DNA of 64,000 nt from the NCBI GenBank assembly GCA_016795155.1, contig JAEUIE010000008.1:118361-182360 (forward strand), in the 5' to 3' direction. The translations under genes and the position numbers were made by a program. This DNA is from Planctomycetia bacterium (GTDB lineage: Bacteria; Planctomycetota; Planctomycetia; Gemmatales; HRBIN36). The notes under the pieces are model-generated. The model searched no databases and was not told where the DNA came from. It saw only the letters and a list, made by a program, of their open reading frames with translations. How positions within the stretch are numbered: position 1 is the first letter of the stretch; every line of letters starts with the position of its first letter. This document shows positions 1 through 9,222 of this stretch, piece by piece.

Positions 1-1180
1 GATCGACTTCGACGTACGGCCGCAGGTAGGCTTCTGTTTTGCCTGATGCATAGGAAACCCAGAAGCGCAGTGCGGTGGCATCGTAGACGACATTGATGAC
101 ATTATCGCCCTTGATGGGAATCTTGTTGGCCAGGGCAATCATCTTTTCCGCGTTGAATTTGCCATACTCGCTCTGCAGCGTGGGAAAAGCACCCCGGCCT
201 TCATCGTTGTAGACACAGTTGGCAAGCACATTCGGAGCAAATTCATCGGTGGGATCATTATCCTTCCAGATGGCCAGTTGCTTGTCTTTCGGCTCCGGTG
301 AATGAGCACGAATCTTGACAGCTCGCAGTTCCTTCTGGCCATCGCCAAAGACAAAGTGGTAGCGTTTGGTCATGGGCTGGGCTTTGAAGATCTCGAGTGC
401 CTTGGTAAGCGAATCGCCATCGTAAAGCATGGTGCGGAAGAAGACCGTGAAGTGTGGAGCATGTACCTGGTAGGGAGCTTCCTTGGCAGATGCATCACCC
501 ATTTCGGAAAGTGCAATGCCTCGGGTATTCATACCCGTGTGAGCACCAATGATGCCAGCGAATGTGGGTACCACATGGGGGATGCCTTCGTTGGGAATGT
601 AGAGGACAATCACGGGGAATTCATGGGCACCGACTTCCATGCTCCAGTCGAGATTGCGTGTCTGATAGAGATGCCCATCGACGGTGGCTTTGCCCCAGAC
701 AGCAATGCTGCTGCAGGAATAAGGCATCAGCAGTGCCACGGAATGAAGCGCCTGCAGTTGAGCCAACGGCATGCCCGAGCCATCAGCCAGGCCTGCCAGC
801 TCCTGAGAAACCCGCTGGTCGGCGTAGGCCGAAGTGCGTGACCAGACTTCGTTCAGTGTCTGATCAGTGACCTTGAGCTCAGCTTTGATGCCTTCCATCG
901 CTTTGGGAATGAAGGCATGCATTTCCTTTTTCATCAGCCTGCCGAGATGATAGCCCATCTCGTAAGGCGTACCTTGCACCACTACGGCAGGAAACTTGAC
1001 CGGTCCGTTGCCAACGGTGGTGCGATAGCCTGAACCCTTGCTGACATCGGGTTTGGTGAAGAGTTCCTTCTGGACCGGCGCATTGGCCTGGCCATTGAAT
1101 TGCTTGGGTGGGTCATCGCTGTTAGCGACGGAGAAGACAAGGGCCAGAAGCCCGGCGGGGAAGAGGAGTTTGAGTTTCAT
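1..1180 (-). CDS. C45-family Ntn-hydrolase / acyltransferase-like protein, exported, 3' end cut by window edge
   Basis: Reading the minus strand from the ATG at 1180 gives 393 codons with no stop before base 1, so the C-terminus lies outside the window. The first 20 residues form a hydrophobic signal peptide (MKLKLLFPAGLLALVFSV). The centre resembles the peptidase C45 / acyl-CoA:6-aminopenicillanate acyltransferase family: a Cys at about residue 156 in SCSSIAVWGKAT followed by VDGHLYQTRNLDW, the usual nucleophile region and the RN-DW motif. Family members are self-cleaving N-terminal-nucleophile amidohydrolases, but the substrate here is unknown. Upstream there is no strong Shine-Dalgarno. 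It runs divergently from the regulator starting at 1322, with 141 bases between them. Confidence 0.8.
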   Translation of the reverse strand, partial: MKLKLLFPAGLLALVFSVANSDDPPKQFNGQANAPVQKELFTKPDVSKGSGYRTTVGNGPVKFPAVVVQGTPYEMGYHLGRLMKKEMHAFIPKAMEGIKAELKVTDQTLNEVWSRTSAYADQRVSQELAGLADGSGMPLAQLQALHSVALLMPYSCSSIAVWGKATVDGHLYQTRNLDWSMEVGAHEFPVIVLYIPNEGIPHVVPTFAGIIGAHTGMNTRGIALSEMGDASAKEAPYQVHAPHFTVFFRTMLYDGDSLTKALEIFKAQPMTKRYHFVFGDGQKELRAVKIRAHSPEPKDKQLAIWKDNDPTDEFAPNVLANCVYNDEGRGAFPTLQSEYGKFNAEKMIALANKIPIKGDNVINVVYDATALRFWVSYASGKTEAYLRPYVEVD

Positions 1181-1321
1181 AGTAGACGATCATACCCTCT
1201 GAAAGGCTAGGTGTCACGCCATTCCGAAACATTCTTTAACAGATGCAACCTACTCAAACCTGCCTGACTGTCTAACATTTCAATAAGAGCTGAATGTTGC
1301 AGACACTTCTAAAATCCGTTA

Positions 1322-1897
1322 ATGGCATTGAAATCCATGAAGCACAAAAACAGTGTGAACCGTGCAAACGAAGTATACCGCATTGTCGAGCAGCGATTCA
1401 TCGAACTCTGGGGCGATATGAGTTCCTGGTGGGGCGTCAGCCGAACCATGGCTGAAATCCACGGCTTGCTGTTCATCACCAGCACACCTCACTCTGCTGA
1501 GGATATTCAGAACCATCTTGGCATTTCGCGTGGCAATGTCAGCATGAATATCCGTACGCTGGTGGAATGGGGACTGGTGCGACGAGTCCGCAAGCGAGGC
1601 GACCGGCGTGATTACTATGAATCGCTTACCGATGTCTGGGAAATGTTCACCGTGCTGGCATCCCAGCGTAAACGTCGGGAAATTGACCCCATCGTCAAAA
1701 CGCTCAAGCAATGCCGAACCGATCTCGACAACCTGGAACAGCCCAAGAATGATGCAAACCGGCCTGAGCATCATGTGCAGCGTGTTGACGAGTTGCTCGG
1801 CTTCCTGTTGACAGTCGAGAAAGTGGCGGAACACTTCTTCAAGAACAACGAAGGTTTACGGGAAGCGATGGAACTGCTGGCTCACACCGAAGAATAA
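1322..1897 (+). CDS. GbsR/MarR-family transcriptional regulator
   Basis: The 191-residue protein has a winged-helix DNA-binding domain at about 40-110: the recognition region reads AEDIQNHLGISRGNVSMNIRTLVEWGLVRRV, followed by the wing RKRGDRRDYYES. The DVWEMF segment after the wing and the helical C-terminus fit the GbsR subgroup of MarR regulators, which often answer to osmolytes or small ligands. Its target cannot be read from the sequence; the divergent exported hydrolase is the obvious candidate. ATGs at codons 1 and 6 are both possible and neither has a clear ribosome site. The last 16 bases overlap the end of the convergent gene at 1882. Confidence 0.85.
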   Translation: MALKSMKHKNSVNRANEVYRIVEQRFIELWGDMSSWWGVSRTMAEIHGLLFITSTPHSAEDIQNHLGISRGNVSMNIRTLVEWGLVRRVRKRGDRRDYYESLTDVWEMFTVLASQRKRREIDPIVKTLKQCRTDLDNLEQPKNDANRPEHHVQRVDELLGFLLTVEKVAEHFFKNNEGLREAMELLAHTEE

Positions 1898-2685
1898 ACC
1901 CTGACGACACTGGGATGATGCCAGAGCCAGGGCAGGGCCAGTGATACCTCTGATGTGAAGACTTCCACCACGCGCCCTTCGCGATCGGCCTGTTCCAGCC
2001 AGGCTGATTCGAACAGGCGTTCCTGCGGTGGAAAAGTTTCCGCTGTTGCTATTGTCTCGTGTTGTCTGAAACCTGTCTGGTAATGCCGTTGATCCAGGAT
2101 GCAGGCAGGGTCGAGCAAACGAACGTCCAGCGAATGAAGCTGATTGATTTGTCCAGGTATCCATATAGCTACTTCCAGTGGTGGAGTAACCAAGTCCATT
2201 TCCCGTGCATCTGCTGACAGTTCCAGATAATGCACTTCCTGATCGTTGAGCATGACTGCGACACTGAGCCGTTTCTCGGAAGTACCATGAAGGGGTGCAT
2301 GCAGGTGGAGGATGGGTTTCTTTTCTGTCCACTCGACCTTACCAGTGATTGGCCCCAGGTGAACTGTGCGTCTGACTTCCAGGAAGACGCCGTTGAGTTG
2401 GGGAGCTCGCGGGCCAGCAACTGGTTCGCAAACGATCTCCAAAATGTTCTGCATCTGCACCTGGGAAGTAATTGGTACCAGGCAAGGCAACTGTGCATCG
2501 TGATGCGATGCTACCACCTTTTGATTCAGCATAACCCTACAAGGCACATTGATGGAACCAACGATCAGCCAAAGTTCTTCAAAGGGCATCAATTCCGTGG
2601 GCCAGCGAAAGGCCCGGCGAAAGACCATTGTCTGGCCCGGCAGACATTGCCAGGGTTCACGTAGTTGAATTCGATGCGGATACAT
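1882..2685 (-). CDS. Hypothetical beta-sandwich protein (GH2 sugar-binding-like)
   Basis: The 267-residue protein has no signal peptide or membrane segment. The first 110 residues (aromatic-rich FRRAFRWPTEL, then FEELWLIVGSINVPCRVMLNQKVV and a later ITSQVQMQNILEIVCEP) recall the jelly-roll sugar-binding module at the N-terminus of GH2 beta-galactosidases and mannosidases, which has the same order of 'fragment-to-strand' motifs. No catalytic barrel follows. This assignment is by eye and weak. It lies 7 bases downstream of the membrane acyltransferase-like gene and probably shares its transcript. Confidence 0.6.
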   Translation of the reverse strand: MYPHRIQLREPWQCLPGQTMVFRRAFRWPTELMPFEELWLIVGSINVPCRVMLNQKVVASHHDAQLPCLVPITSQVQMQNILEIVCEPVAGPRAPQLNGVFLEVRRTVHLGPITGKVEWTEKKPILHLHAPLHGTSEKRLSVAVMLNDQEVHYLELSADAREMDLVTPPLEVAIWIPGQINQLHSLDVRLLDPACILDQRHYQTGFRQHETIATAETFPPQERLFESAWLEQADREGRVVEVFTSEVSLALPWLWHHPSVVRVYSSV

Positions 2686-2692
2686 GTCTGCA

Positions 2693-3850
2693 TTATAGGT
2701 AAGACAGCCAGACTGATTTGTTTCGCTGCTTCACACCGGCATACCAGACACAAAGCGGGTAGAGAGCCAGCACGACCAACAGCCAGACCAGATAGCTGAC
2801 CCACAGTGGAAACCCGAAGGATGCAGGCATATCACCCAGCGGCGGGTTCGTGAACAGCCAGCCGGGGAAAGCACCAGTCTGCCACCATGCTGCCAACAGA
2901 CATAACCCATGAATCAACGGCAGATGCAGCAGGTAGAAGAACATGGGTACTTTACCGAAGATGATGAACGGTTTACTCCAGTTGCCTGTGCCGGCATCCC
3001 ACCAGGCCAGTAGTAAGAGCACCGGCCCCAGAGTCATGAGCAGATAGCAGAGCGATGGCGGTTGCTTGGTGCAGTTCAGGAAGGAGATAACATTACCTGT
3101 GATGGTTGATTGTGCTATCCATGTATTGCCTTCTCCGTAGAGTCCACTGGCGCGAAGCAAGAGGAACAAGACCACGCAAAAAATACCGAGCACCACGAGC
3201 AGGATTCTTCGTTCCCACGCTTCCCATGCGTAACACATGCCCAGCCCATAGCCGACCATCATCACACCAACCCAGGGGATGAGTGGGTAGCCTGCACTGA
3301 AGGTAATGCCAAATGACTGCACCTCACCCGGATCATGCAGGAACGTCCAGAGCCAGCCCCATGCACCAAAGTCAGCTGATTTAATGGGATCGGCCAGATG
3401 ATGGCCGAGGATCAGAATTGCTCCAAGAGTTGCTGGTAACCAAGTGGGCAATCGTACCAGCAGTCCCAACAAAATCATCGACCAGCCCAGTGTCCAGATG
3501 ACCCAGCAGGGCAGGTAGGTGAAATCGAAGTTCCAGGCCCAGCCGAAGGTACGCACGACGCACCATTCAAGAAAGATGAGCCACAGGCCGCGTGTGATAA
3601 GGAAGCTGGCTAGTTCGGAACTCGATTTGCCCCGTAATCTTGAAAGTGCCGCACCGACACCGGCCAGCAGCAGGAATGTTGGAGCGCAAAAGTGTGATAT
3701 CCACCGGGTGAAAAAGAGGGACGGTGTGGTCTGGCTCAGATCGGTTGGATCAATGGTGTGGGTGAAGAAAAAGTCGCGGACATGGTCGAGGGCCATGAGG
3801 ATCATGACGAGACCGCGAAGGAGGTCGATGGAGTGGAGGCGGGAATGCAT
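2693..3850 (-). CDS. DUF1624 / heparan-alpha-glucosaminide N-acetyltransferase-like membrane protein
   Basis: The 385-residue protein is almost entirely transmembrane, with about ten hydrophobic segments. The N-terminus RLHSIDLLRGLVMILMALDHVRDFF is characteristic of the COG3503/DUF1624 family: an Asp-Arg start of TM1 followed by the conserved DH pair. Related proteins transfer acyl groups to sugars across the membrane, but the acceptor here is unknown. The SHFCAPTFLLLAGVGA segment after TM1 and the LHLPLIHG segment near residue 320 are also typical. The downstream gene follows after 7 bases. Confidence 0.85.
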   Translation of the reverse strand: MHSRLHSIDLLRGLVMILMALDHVRDFFFTHTIDPTDLSQTTPSLFFTRWISHFCAPTFLLLAGVGAALSRLRGKSSSELASFLITRGLWLIFLEWCVVRTFGWAWNFDFTYLPCWVIWTLGWSMILLGLLVRLPTWLPATLGAILILGHHLADPIKSADFGAWGWLWTFLHDPGEVQSFGITFSAGYPLIPWVGVMMVGYGLGMCYAWEAWERRILLVVLGIFCVVLFLLLRASGLYGEGNTWIAQSTITGNVISFLNCTKQPPSLCYLLMTLGPVLLLLAWWDAGTGNWSKPFIIFGKVPMFFYLLHLPLIHGLCLLAAWWQTGAFPGWLFTNPPLGDMPASFGFPLWVSYLVWLLVVLALYPLCVWYAGVKQRNKSVWLSYL

Positions 3851-3895
3851 ATCACATGTACCCGGAGGATTAATTCAAAATCTCGAAACCTGCTG

Positions 3896-5317
3896 TTATC
3901 TATTTTCCATCTTTGAAAGAAAAAATTCCGGGTGCATTTCAAACAACTGTTTTTCCAATTTCAGAACTCCAAGTACCATGCCATGTTTTGGATCAATCTG
4001 ACGAGCGAGTTCCCAGCATTTCCAGGCATCCGGTGTGCGGTACATTGATTGGAGAACTTTGCCGAGATCGACATAGGCTCCGGTAAGATGCGGATTCGCT
4101 TCAATGGCCTTGAGGTAGTGTCCTTTGGCTTCGCCGCTAGCATTCTGCATCTTCATCCCGCCCAGTTGTGTCTCCAGTACGTATCCATAGTTCAGCCCCG
4201 TTCTATCAATTTTTTCCAGTATCTCGATGCTTTCCTTTTCTGATTTCCGATTGCCAAAAGTCTGCGTGAAGCTTTTCAATTGTTCATTTTCAGACTGAAA
4301 GACGTTCAGCTTGCGCAAGTTCTGAGCAGCCTGGCTATCGCTGTAGCTCAGTCCATCGTTGATGGCGAGCAGGAAGGCATCGAGCGGTCTACCCGCTTCC
4401 ACAGCCTTTTTCATGGCCGCTTCGATTTCCGGAGGAGTCATACGCTGGTGCTTCCTGATCCGGTCAGATGCCTTGGAGAGCATGACACTGACAGGATCCT
4501 TGTCATCGACAAGCAAACGAAATCCGGCAGGAACACTGAAGGGATCCACTTGAGCTAAAGACACTTTGATGAGCTTCCAGTCATGCTCTTCATAACCGGC
4601 ACCTGACTGTGTTTTCCATTTCAAATGCCTGGGGACAAACTGTTTATCCAGAATCCTGTTACGTATGGCGGGATGAATCGATGCAGTATGGGTAAGCCAG
4701 AGTCGAAAGGCAGCTTGAAACTCCGGCGGGACTTTGTCTCCCGAGGGAGTGTATTCCACTTTGACTTTATTATCGATGTGGAAGGTGGTGGCTTGCTTCT
4801 GATGAGTTTCCGCCGGTTCCGCTCTCGGCAAATCCTTGATCAATATCCCGAAGGTTGCCTCCAGGTCGCGTGGATCTTCCGTGCGGTTGACCTCAGATTT
4901 CCTGGTCTTATCTTTCAGTGCCTCGTTTAGAATCGTGCTCAGGTATTGTCTGTTCTGCAGTTCCATACCCCGAAATAGCACCAGGGCCTGCACAGAAGTT
5001 TGAGAATATTCTTTCTTCTCGGGAACAATGCCGATGACCTGATTCTTGATCATATCGTAGCGTGTGCGAGAATCAGGAGTGACGATTTCAAAGAAGTCCT
5101 TCCCTACCAACACAGATTTTGAATACTTTTTAGTGGTTGGCTTTGGTAGTTCCGATTCCTTGCCGGGAATTTCCTTGATCTTGCCTGCTTCATCGACTTG
5201 AATCTGGAAGGAAGAGGAGGCCTGCTGTGTGATCGTCGTCACATCGAACTGCATTTGAAATACTTGATCGTTGGTCGGGATGGATAACAGCAGACAAACG
5301 AGAAGGAAATGTATCAT
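3896..5317 (-). CDS. Exported hypothetical protein with C-terminal TPR-like helices
   Basis: The 473-residue protein begins with a short hydrophobic segment (MIHFLLVCLLLSIPT) consistent with a signal peptide. The middle is charged and without recognisable catalytic motifs. Residues 390-455 look like a pair of tetratricopeptide repeats (GHYLKAIEANPHLTGAYVDLGKVL, then DAWKCWELARQIDPKHG). TPRs usually mediate protein contacts. I do not recognise the family. It is 45 bases upstream of the DUF1624 gene on the same strand and could be co-transcribed with it. Confidence 0.75.
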   Translation of the reverse strand: MIHFLLVCLLLSIPTNDQVFQMQFDVTTITQQASSSFQIQVDEAGKIKEIPGKESELPKPTTKKYSKSVLVGKDFFEIVTPDSRTRYDMIKNQVIGIVPEKKEYSQTSVQALVLFRGMELQNRQYLSTILNEALKDKTRKSEVNRTEDPRDLEATFGILIKDLPRAEPAETHQKQATTFHIDNKVKVEYTPSGDKVPPEFQAAFRLWLTHTASIHPAIRNRILDKQFVPRHLKWKTQSGAGYEEHDWKLIKVSLAQVDPFSVPAGFRLLVDDKDPVSVMLSKASDRIRKHQRMTPPEIEAAMKKAVEAGRPLDAFLLAINDGLSYSDSQAAQNLRKLNVFQSENEQLKSFTQTFGNRKSEKESIEILEKIDRTGLNYGYVLETQLGGMKMQNASGEAKGHYLKAIEANPHLTGAYVDLGKVLQSMYRTPDAWKCWELARQIDPKHGMVLGVLKLEKQLFEMHPEFFLSKMENR

Positions 5318-5437
5318 GTTCGATCTGCCCGGTGATGAGTATGCTGCGAGGCAACATCATGGTTCGTAACACAAGCGCATGCGTTGCCAGATTGTCTCAT
5401 GGCACACGGCGGATTTCACGCGAATTCCAAACGGTTG

Positions 5438-6706
5438 TCAAACAAACTTCGTCTTCCCCGGCATCGCGACTGGTGGTGTCGGGTACTTTTCCAACGTGTA
5501 GCTGGGGGGCGACAGGTCTTCTTTGCTGTTCATGACCTTGTCCCACTCAACCTTTTGTCCGGTGTAGGTAGCCATGCGGCCCATGATGCCGGTGAGGGTG
5601 CTGCGGACCATCCATTCGCCGTCGTTGATGGGTGTGCCGCTCTTGATGGAATCGAAGAGTTCGTTGTGTTCGTGCTGGTACATGTCGTCGCGTACCTGGT
5701 CGCGTGAAGCCTGCCAGGGCTTGGCGCCCTTGATCTGCCAGCGGTTGGCCTGCCAGTGTGCGGAACCCTTGGTCCCATAGACATGGAAGGAATTGTCCGA
5801 GTAGCAATCCTTCATCTGTCGAGTGAAACAATAGGCTTTCACGCCGTTGTCGTATTCGTAGGCGATGGCATGGTGATCATAGATATTACCAAAAACAGGA
5901 TCGGTACGCACCTGTCGGCCACCCATGCCAAAGGCATACCGGGGGTAGGTATTCTTCATGGCCCAGGTGATCTTGTCGATGGTGTGAATGGTTTGTTCGC
6001 AGATATGGTCGCCTGAGAGCCAGGTGAAGTAGAGCCAGTTACGCATCTGCCATTCCATATCGGTCATTTCAGCGGTCTTGGCAACATGCCAGAGTAAGCC
6101 AGTGATGTAGTTGGCTTCGATGGAGACAATATCGCCGATATCGCCATCATGAATACGTTTGAACATTTCCCGCATGGCGTTGTGGTAGCGCCAGCAGTAG
6201 CCTGCGACCACTGCCAGGTTCTTTTGCTTGGCGATCTTGATCGATTCGAGCATGGATCGGCAACCCAGAGCATCGGTCGCCATGGGTTTTTCCACAAAGG
6301 CATGCTTGCCTGCTTCCACCACAGCTTTGAAATGAATAGGACGGAAGTGAGGGGACGTAGCCAGCAGCACGACATCCACATCGCTGGCGATCAGTTCCTT
6401 GTAGGCATTGATGCCGACGAAGCAGTTCTTGTCGGTGACGGCAAACTTCTCACCCAGGTTGTCTTTGAGTGTTTTCTTGCAACTTTGAATCCGATCCGGG
6501 AAGGCATCCGCCAGGGCCGTGATGCGAACGGTGGAGCCTGTGTTAGCTGCCTGCTGGGCAGCTCCGGTGCCTCGTCCTCCGCAACCCACCAAGCCGACCT
6601 TGATCTCTTCCCGCCCGGCAGCATGCACCGCTGGCGCCAGCGACAACATACTTGCTGAGGCGGCAGCTACGGCACTCTTCTTCAAAAAGCTTCGACGATG
6701 CGGCAT
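5438..6706 (-). CDS. Gfo/Idh/MocA-family NAD(P)-dependent oxidoreductase, Tat-exported
   Basis: The start was set at the ATG at 6706 rather than the longer frame to 6724, because GGAG lies 7 bases before it and translation then begins with the twin-arginine signal MPHRRSFLKKSAVAAASASM. The mature protein opens with the Rossmann motif VGLVGCGGRGTGAA and later has the family motif EKPMATD (about residue 140). The next conserved segment is AGYCWRYHN. Family members oxidise or reduce sugars or sugar derivatives using NAD(P). Planctomycetes carry many Tat-exported paralogues, usually in sugar degradation, but no sugar pathway partner is adjacent. Length 422 residues is normal. Confidence 0.92.
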   Translation of the reverse strand: MPHRRSFLKKSAVAAASASMLSLAPAVHAAGREEIKVGLVGCGGRGTGAAQQAANTGSTVRITALADAFPDRIQSCKKTLKDNLGEKFAVTDKNCFVGINAYKELIASDVDVVLLATSPHFRPIHFKAVVEAGKHAFVEKPMATDALGCRSMLESIKIAKQKNLAVVAGYCWRYHNAMREMFKRIHDGDIGDIVSIEANYITGLLWHVAKTAEMTDMEWQMRNWLYFTWLSGDHICEQTIHTIDKITWAMKNTYPRYAFGMGGRQVRTDPVFGNIYDHHAIAYEYDNGVKAYCFTRQMKDCYSDNSFHVYGTKGSAHWQANRWQIKGAKPWQASRDQVRDDMYQHEHNELFDSIKSGTPINDGEWMVRSTLTGIMGRMATYTGQKVEWDKVMNSKEDLSPPSYTLEKYPTPPVAMPGKTKFV

Positions 6707-6842
6707 GATGCTACTCCACGACAACCGACAGGTGGGAAAGTGAGGAAGGCAGTTATTCTAAGAGAGTGGAACAGTGGCTGCAAGTAAATCAAGGCACGCT
6801 GCAGTATGATGCAGTACCACTGGAAAAACAACTGAGTCCGAA

Positions 6843-7286
6843 TTAGACCTTTGTCGGAGCTGGTACCGTTTCTTTAGGAACGATGATCTTCGGGCCTGAA
6901 TCGCTCATGAAGTACCAGAAGGCAACCACCAGGCAGACGATCGTCAGCAGCAGGATGCCACCCACAACGGCGATTTTGACGCCGATCTCGCTTCCACCAC
7001 CTCCACCGCTTTCAGAACTCTTGCTACCCTTTTTCTTTTTCTTCTTTTTGCCGGGTGGGCCTTTTGATTGCTGTGGCTGAGGCGTCACGTTCGTGGTGGG
7101 AGGCGCCATGGCACGCGTTGCCACCATGGTCTGTTGACCAGCTTTCGCAGCACCCACGGCGGCAGCACTTCGCACCCGAATGGTGATATGAGCCTGGCAG
7201 AACGGGCAGGCAATAGTTGCGGGCCCCGTCACGGGTGGAAGGGAAAACTGCTTGCGACACTTGGGACAGGCTGCTACTCGAGCCAT
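6843..7286 (-). CDS. Zinc-ribbon protein with Lys-rich linker and C-terminal membrane anchor
   Basis: Translation from the ATG at 7286 (147 residues) puts a two-CxxC zinc ribbon at the very N-terminus (ACPKCRKQF, then IACPFCQAHI); the longer frame to 7373 adds 29 unlikely residues. After a Pro/Thr/Gln linker come seven consecutive lysines and a Gly run, then one transmembrane helix (VGGILLLTIVCLVVAFWYFM) and a short tail. A similar architecture occurs at 51322. Such ribbons in planctomycetes are common and mostly uncharacterised; nucleic-acid or protein binding is possible. Confidence 0.75.
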   Translation of the reverse strand: MARVAACPKCRKQFSLPPVTGPATIACPFCQAHITIRVRSAAAVGAAKAGQQTMVATRAMAPPTTNVTPQPQQSKGPPGKKKKKKKGSKSSESGGGGGSEIGVKIAVVGGILLLTIVCLVVAFWYFMSDSGPKIIVPKETVPAPTKV

Positions 7287-7715
7287 GATCGTAACCGTTA
7301 CGTAGAAATTCGGCCGATAATCGACTTTAGCAAGCGAATATCGACTTGCCAAATGAAGTTGGTGAAATTTCACTCATAGAGCACAACTTTTTTCAAGTTT
7401 TGACGTCAAAAGCCTGCCTGAGAGGGTATGAATGGTGATTATCTGCCATCCTGACATGGGTTTGGGGGAAGAGGCTAATTCTTGACAACTGCAACGACCT
7501 TGCGGGCTGTTATCCCGGGAAGCTGGTTTATGCCGATCTGTCACTCATTCTCTATTCATGGTCTGCAGATATCAAAATCTGTGCCAGCTTGTGACGAATG
7601 AATCTGCAGGGCGAATAATGTATTGGCCTCAAGCCTCACGGATGGAAGACTTGCGAACCATATTTACTTCATAGGTGTCCTGATGCTCGTCGAAGCCAAC
7701 TGGGGAGGTCTCATC
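7287..7715. other. Intergenic region holding a perfect 14-base palindrome
   Basis: Over 420 bases lie between the divergent zinc-ribbon gene and the small gene at 7716. At 7398-7411 is the perfect palindrome TTTTGACGTCAAAA, which could be an operator for the leftward gene. A TTGACA at about 7483 has no convincing -10 box at 16-18 bases. No ORF with a ribosome site or codon pattern was seen. Confidence 0.5.
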
Positions 7716-8003
7716 ATGATTGATACATCTTCGCGAAAGAAGAAAGGATTGCGCCATCCCTTGCATCACCTGGAAGGGTGGATCGAACGAGTCGATCTCA
7801 ACAAGCGGCGTCTGCATGTCCGTACCGGCAGCAAAGACAGGTACGGTGTCTGTGTTCTGATTCCTGATCAGTGCCACATTCGTCATCAACGCTATCATCT
7901 GCAGCTCTCATCACTGCTGCCCTGCGATGCCATCAGCATCGATTACGAAGAAGACGAGAATGGCGCACGCATTGCCCAGGCCATCGAAATGACTGCTGGC
8001 TAA
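7716..8003 (+). CDS. Small conserved-looking hypothetical protein (95 residues)
   Basis: The start at 7716 is chosen because GGGGAGGT ends 6 bases before this ATG. The frame is open back to 7623, but the longer version lacks any ribosome site. The protein is basic at the N-terminus (MIDTSSRKKKGLRHPLHHL) and then contains a short mixed region, GWIERVDLNKRRLHVRTGS, that could be a small beta-barrel (the phrase order resembles DNA/RNA-binding or PilZ-like barrels, but too weakly to assign). It is followed at once by a strong intrinsic terminator, so it is expressed as its own transcript. Confidence 0.7.
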   Translation: MIDTSSRKKKGLRHPLHHLEGWIERVDLNKRRLHVRTGSKDRYGVCVLIPDQCHIRHQRYHLQLSSLLPCDAISIDYEEDENGARIAQAIEMTAG

Positions 8004-8030
8004 TCAAACAACTGATCGCTGAGCTAACTT

Positions 8031-8062
8031 ACCTCCATCCGCAATGATGGAGGTTTTTTATT
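8031..8062 (+). terminator. Intrinsic terminator of the 7716 gene
   Basis: A perfect 9-base-pair stem (ACCTCCATC / GATGGAGGT) with a six-base loop is followed by TTTTTTATTT. Confidence 0.9.
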
Positions 8063-8111
8063 TGGCCGCTCGGACAAAGATTTAGAGATAGAGGTTTTGC
8101 ATCGCATTCTT

Positions 8112-8192
8112 CTTGGCGAATCTTGGCGCTGCTTGGCAACTTGGCGGTTGCAACCTTAATAAACCGCCAAGACGCCAAGGAGCGCCAAGAGA
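8112..8192 (+). repeat. Dispersed palindromic repeat, copy A ('cttggcg' element)
   Basis: The 81-base element is an imperfect inverted repeat built from reiterated CTTGGCG units on the left and CGCCAAG units on the right around a centre of roughly GGTTGCAACCTTAATAAACC. A copy in opposite orientation, differing by only a few substitutions and one indel, lies at 11936-12015. No coding potential. Confidence 0.85.
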
Positions 8193-8234
8193 ACAACTAC
8201 AGTCACTTCACACTGTGAATTAGAACAGATTGAT

Positions 8235-9221
8235 TTATTTTGTGCCCCAGGCGACCAGCAGATTGGAAGCTGTACTACGCCAGCGGGGTGGCGTTTTGTT
8301 GAAATATCGATCCTTCACCGCTGTCAACATCCTTCTCGCGGAAAGAATCGTCTCTTTGACTGGATGCTGAAAACCAACACGAACTCCAACCTGCTGGAAG
8401 TGATGTTGTTGCAATAGCTTGGTGAGCGATTTTTTGCCAAAGTAGAACAAATGTTCCGGCGGGTAAAGCCACATATCGAAACAGCCCTGCAAGCGTGCAC
8501 AGGCTGAAGCATTGTCACCCGTCATGATGACCAGTTTGCCGCCTGGCTTGAGAAGCCGATAGGCCTGTGCCACGAAGGCTGCTGGATCGGTCAAGTGTTC
8601 AATCACTGCCCAGAGCGTGATGACATCCCAACCTTTTTGTGGATAGCTGAGAAAATCGTTATGTTCCACTGGTACACCCAGTTGTTCTCGTGCCCGCTGA
8701 CAGTTTCGTGCATCAAGATCCAGACCATATACATCCCTGTATCCACGATCTTTCATCAGCCGAAGCATGGTCCCATCGCCTGCACCCACATCGAGAATGC
8801 GTGAATCGTACTGATGTTTCAGCAGCCGATCCAGCCAGTCGGCTTGCCGGGCATAGATGGGCTTGCACAACTCGGGGCGTTCGTAAATTGTTCGACTATC
8901 CTGCAGATAATTCGCCCAGTATCGTGGGCCGTAAAAGGCTTTCAGCTTGTCTGCATCGGACTGAGGCCAGGCAAAACCTGCATCGCAGCCAAGGCAATGG
9001 TAAATGGGATAGCCGTAAATAATACCCAGGCTTGGGTGGTTGGTTTCTGCACAAATCGGACAGGCAGTCGGCTTGATAATATCATGTGGAATGGCCTGTG
9101 GTTCAACTGCATCTCGCAATTGCCCTGCTGAATCACGTAGAACCACAGGCCCCCAGAATTCCTCCGGTGGTCGCAGAGTGTCGCGTTCCTCGTTCAGTTG
9201 CGGCAAAGAGGCGGCGTTCAT
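8235..9221 (-). CDS. Class I SAM-dependent methyltransferase with N-terminal zinc ribbon
   Basis: Residues 53-85 contain a CPIC...CLGC zinc ribbon with aromatic FAWP after it, an arrangement typical of methyltransferases acting on sugars or glycolipids in surface polysaccharide pathways. The SAM site is at about 140 (ILDVGAGDGTML), with the acidic strand VYGLDLDARN and the post-motif VITLWAVIEHL. A second conserved region, KPGGKLVIMTGD, follows. The acceptor is unknown. The start lies 1 base after the PhoH stop, so the two are co-transcribed. Confidence 0.88.
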   Translation of the reverse strand: MNAASLPQLNEERDTLRPPEEFWGPVVLRDSAGQLRDAVEPQAIPHDIIKPTACPICAETNHPSLGIIYGYPIYHCLGCDAGFAWPQSDADKLKAFYGPRYWANYLQDSRTIYERPELCKPIYARQADWLDRLLKHQYDSRILDVGAGDGTMLRLMKDRGYRDVYGLDLDARNCQRAREQLGVPVEHNDFLSYPQKGWDVITLWAVIEHLTDPAAFVAQAYRLLKPGGKLVIMTGDNASACARLQGCFDMWLYPPEHLFYFGKKSLTKLLQQHHFQQVGVRVGFQHPVKETILSARRMLTAVKDRYFNKTPPRWRSTASNLLVAWGTK

Positions 9222-9222
9222 A

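Noticed and set aside
302..870. Plus-strand open frames over the start of the window
   Set aside because: They oppose a clear minus-strand C45-type gene that runs off the left edge and simply lacks a stop inside the window.
7483..7510. TTGACA as a promoter for the 7716 gene
   Set aside because: No acceptable -10 hexamer at 16-18 bases.
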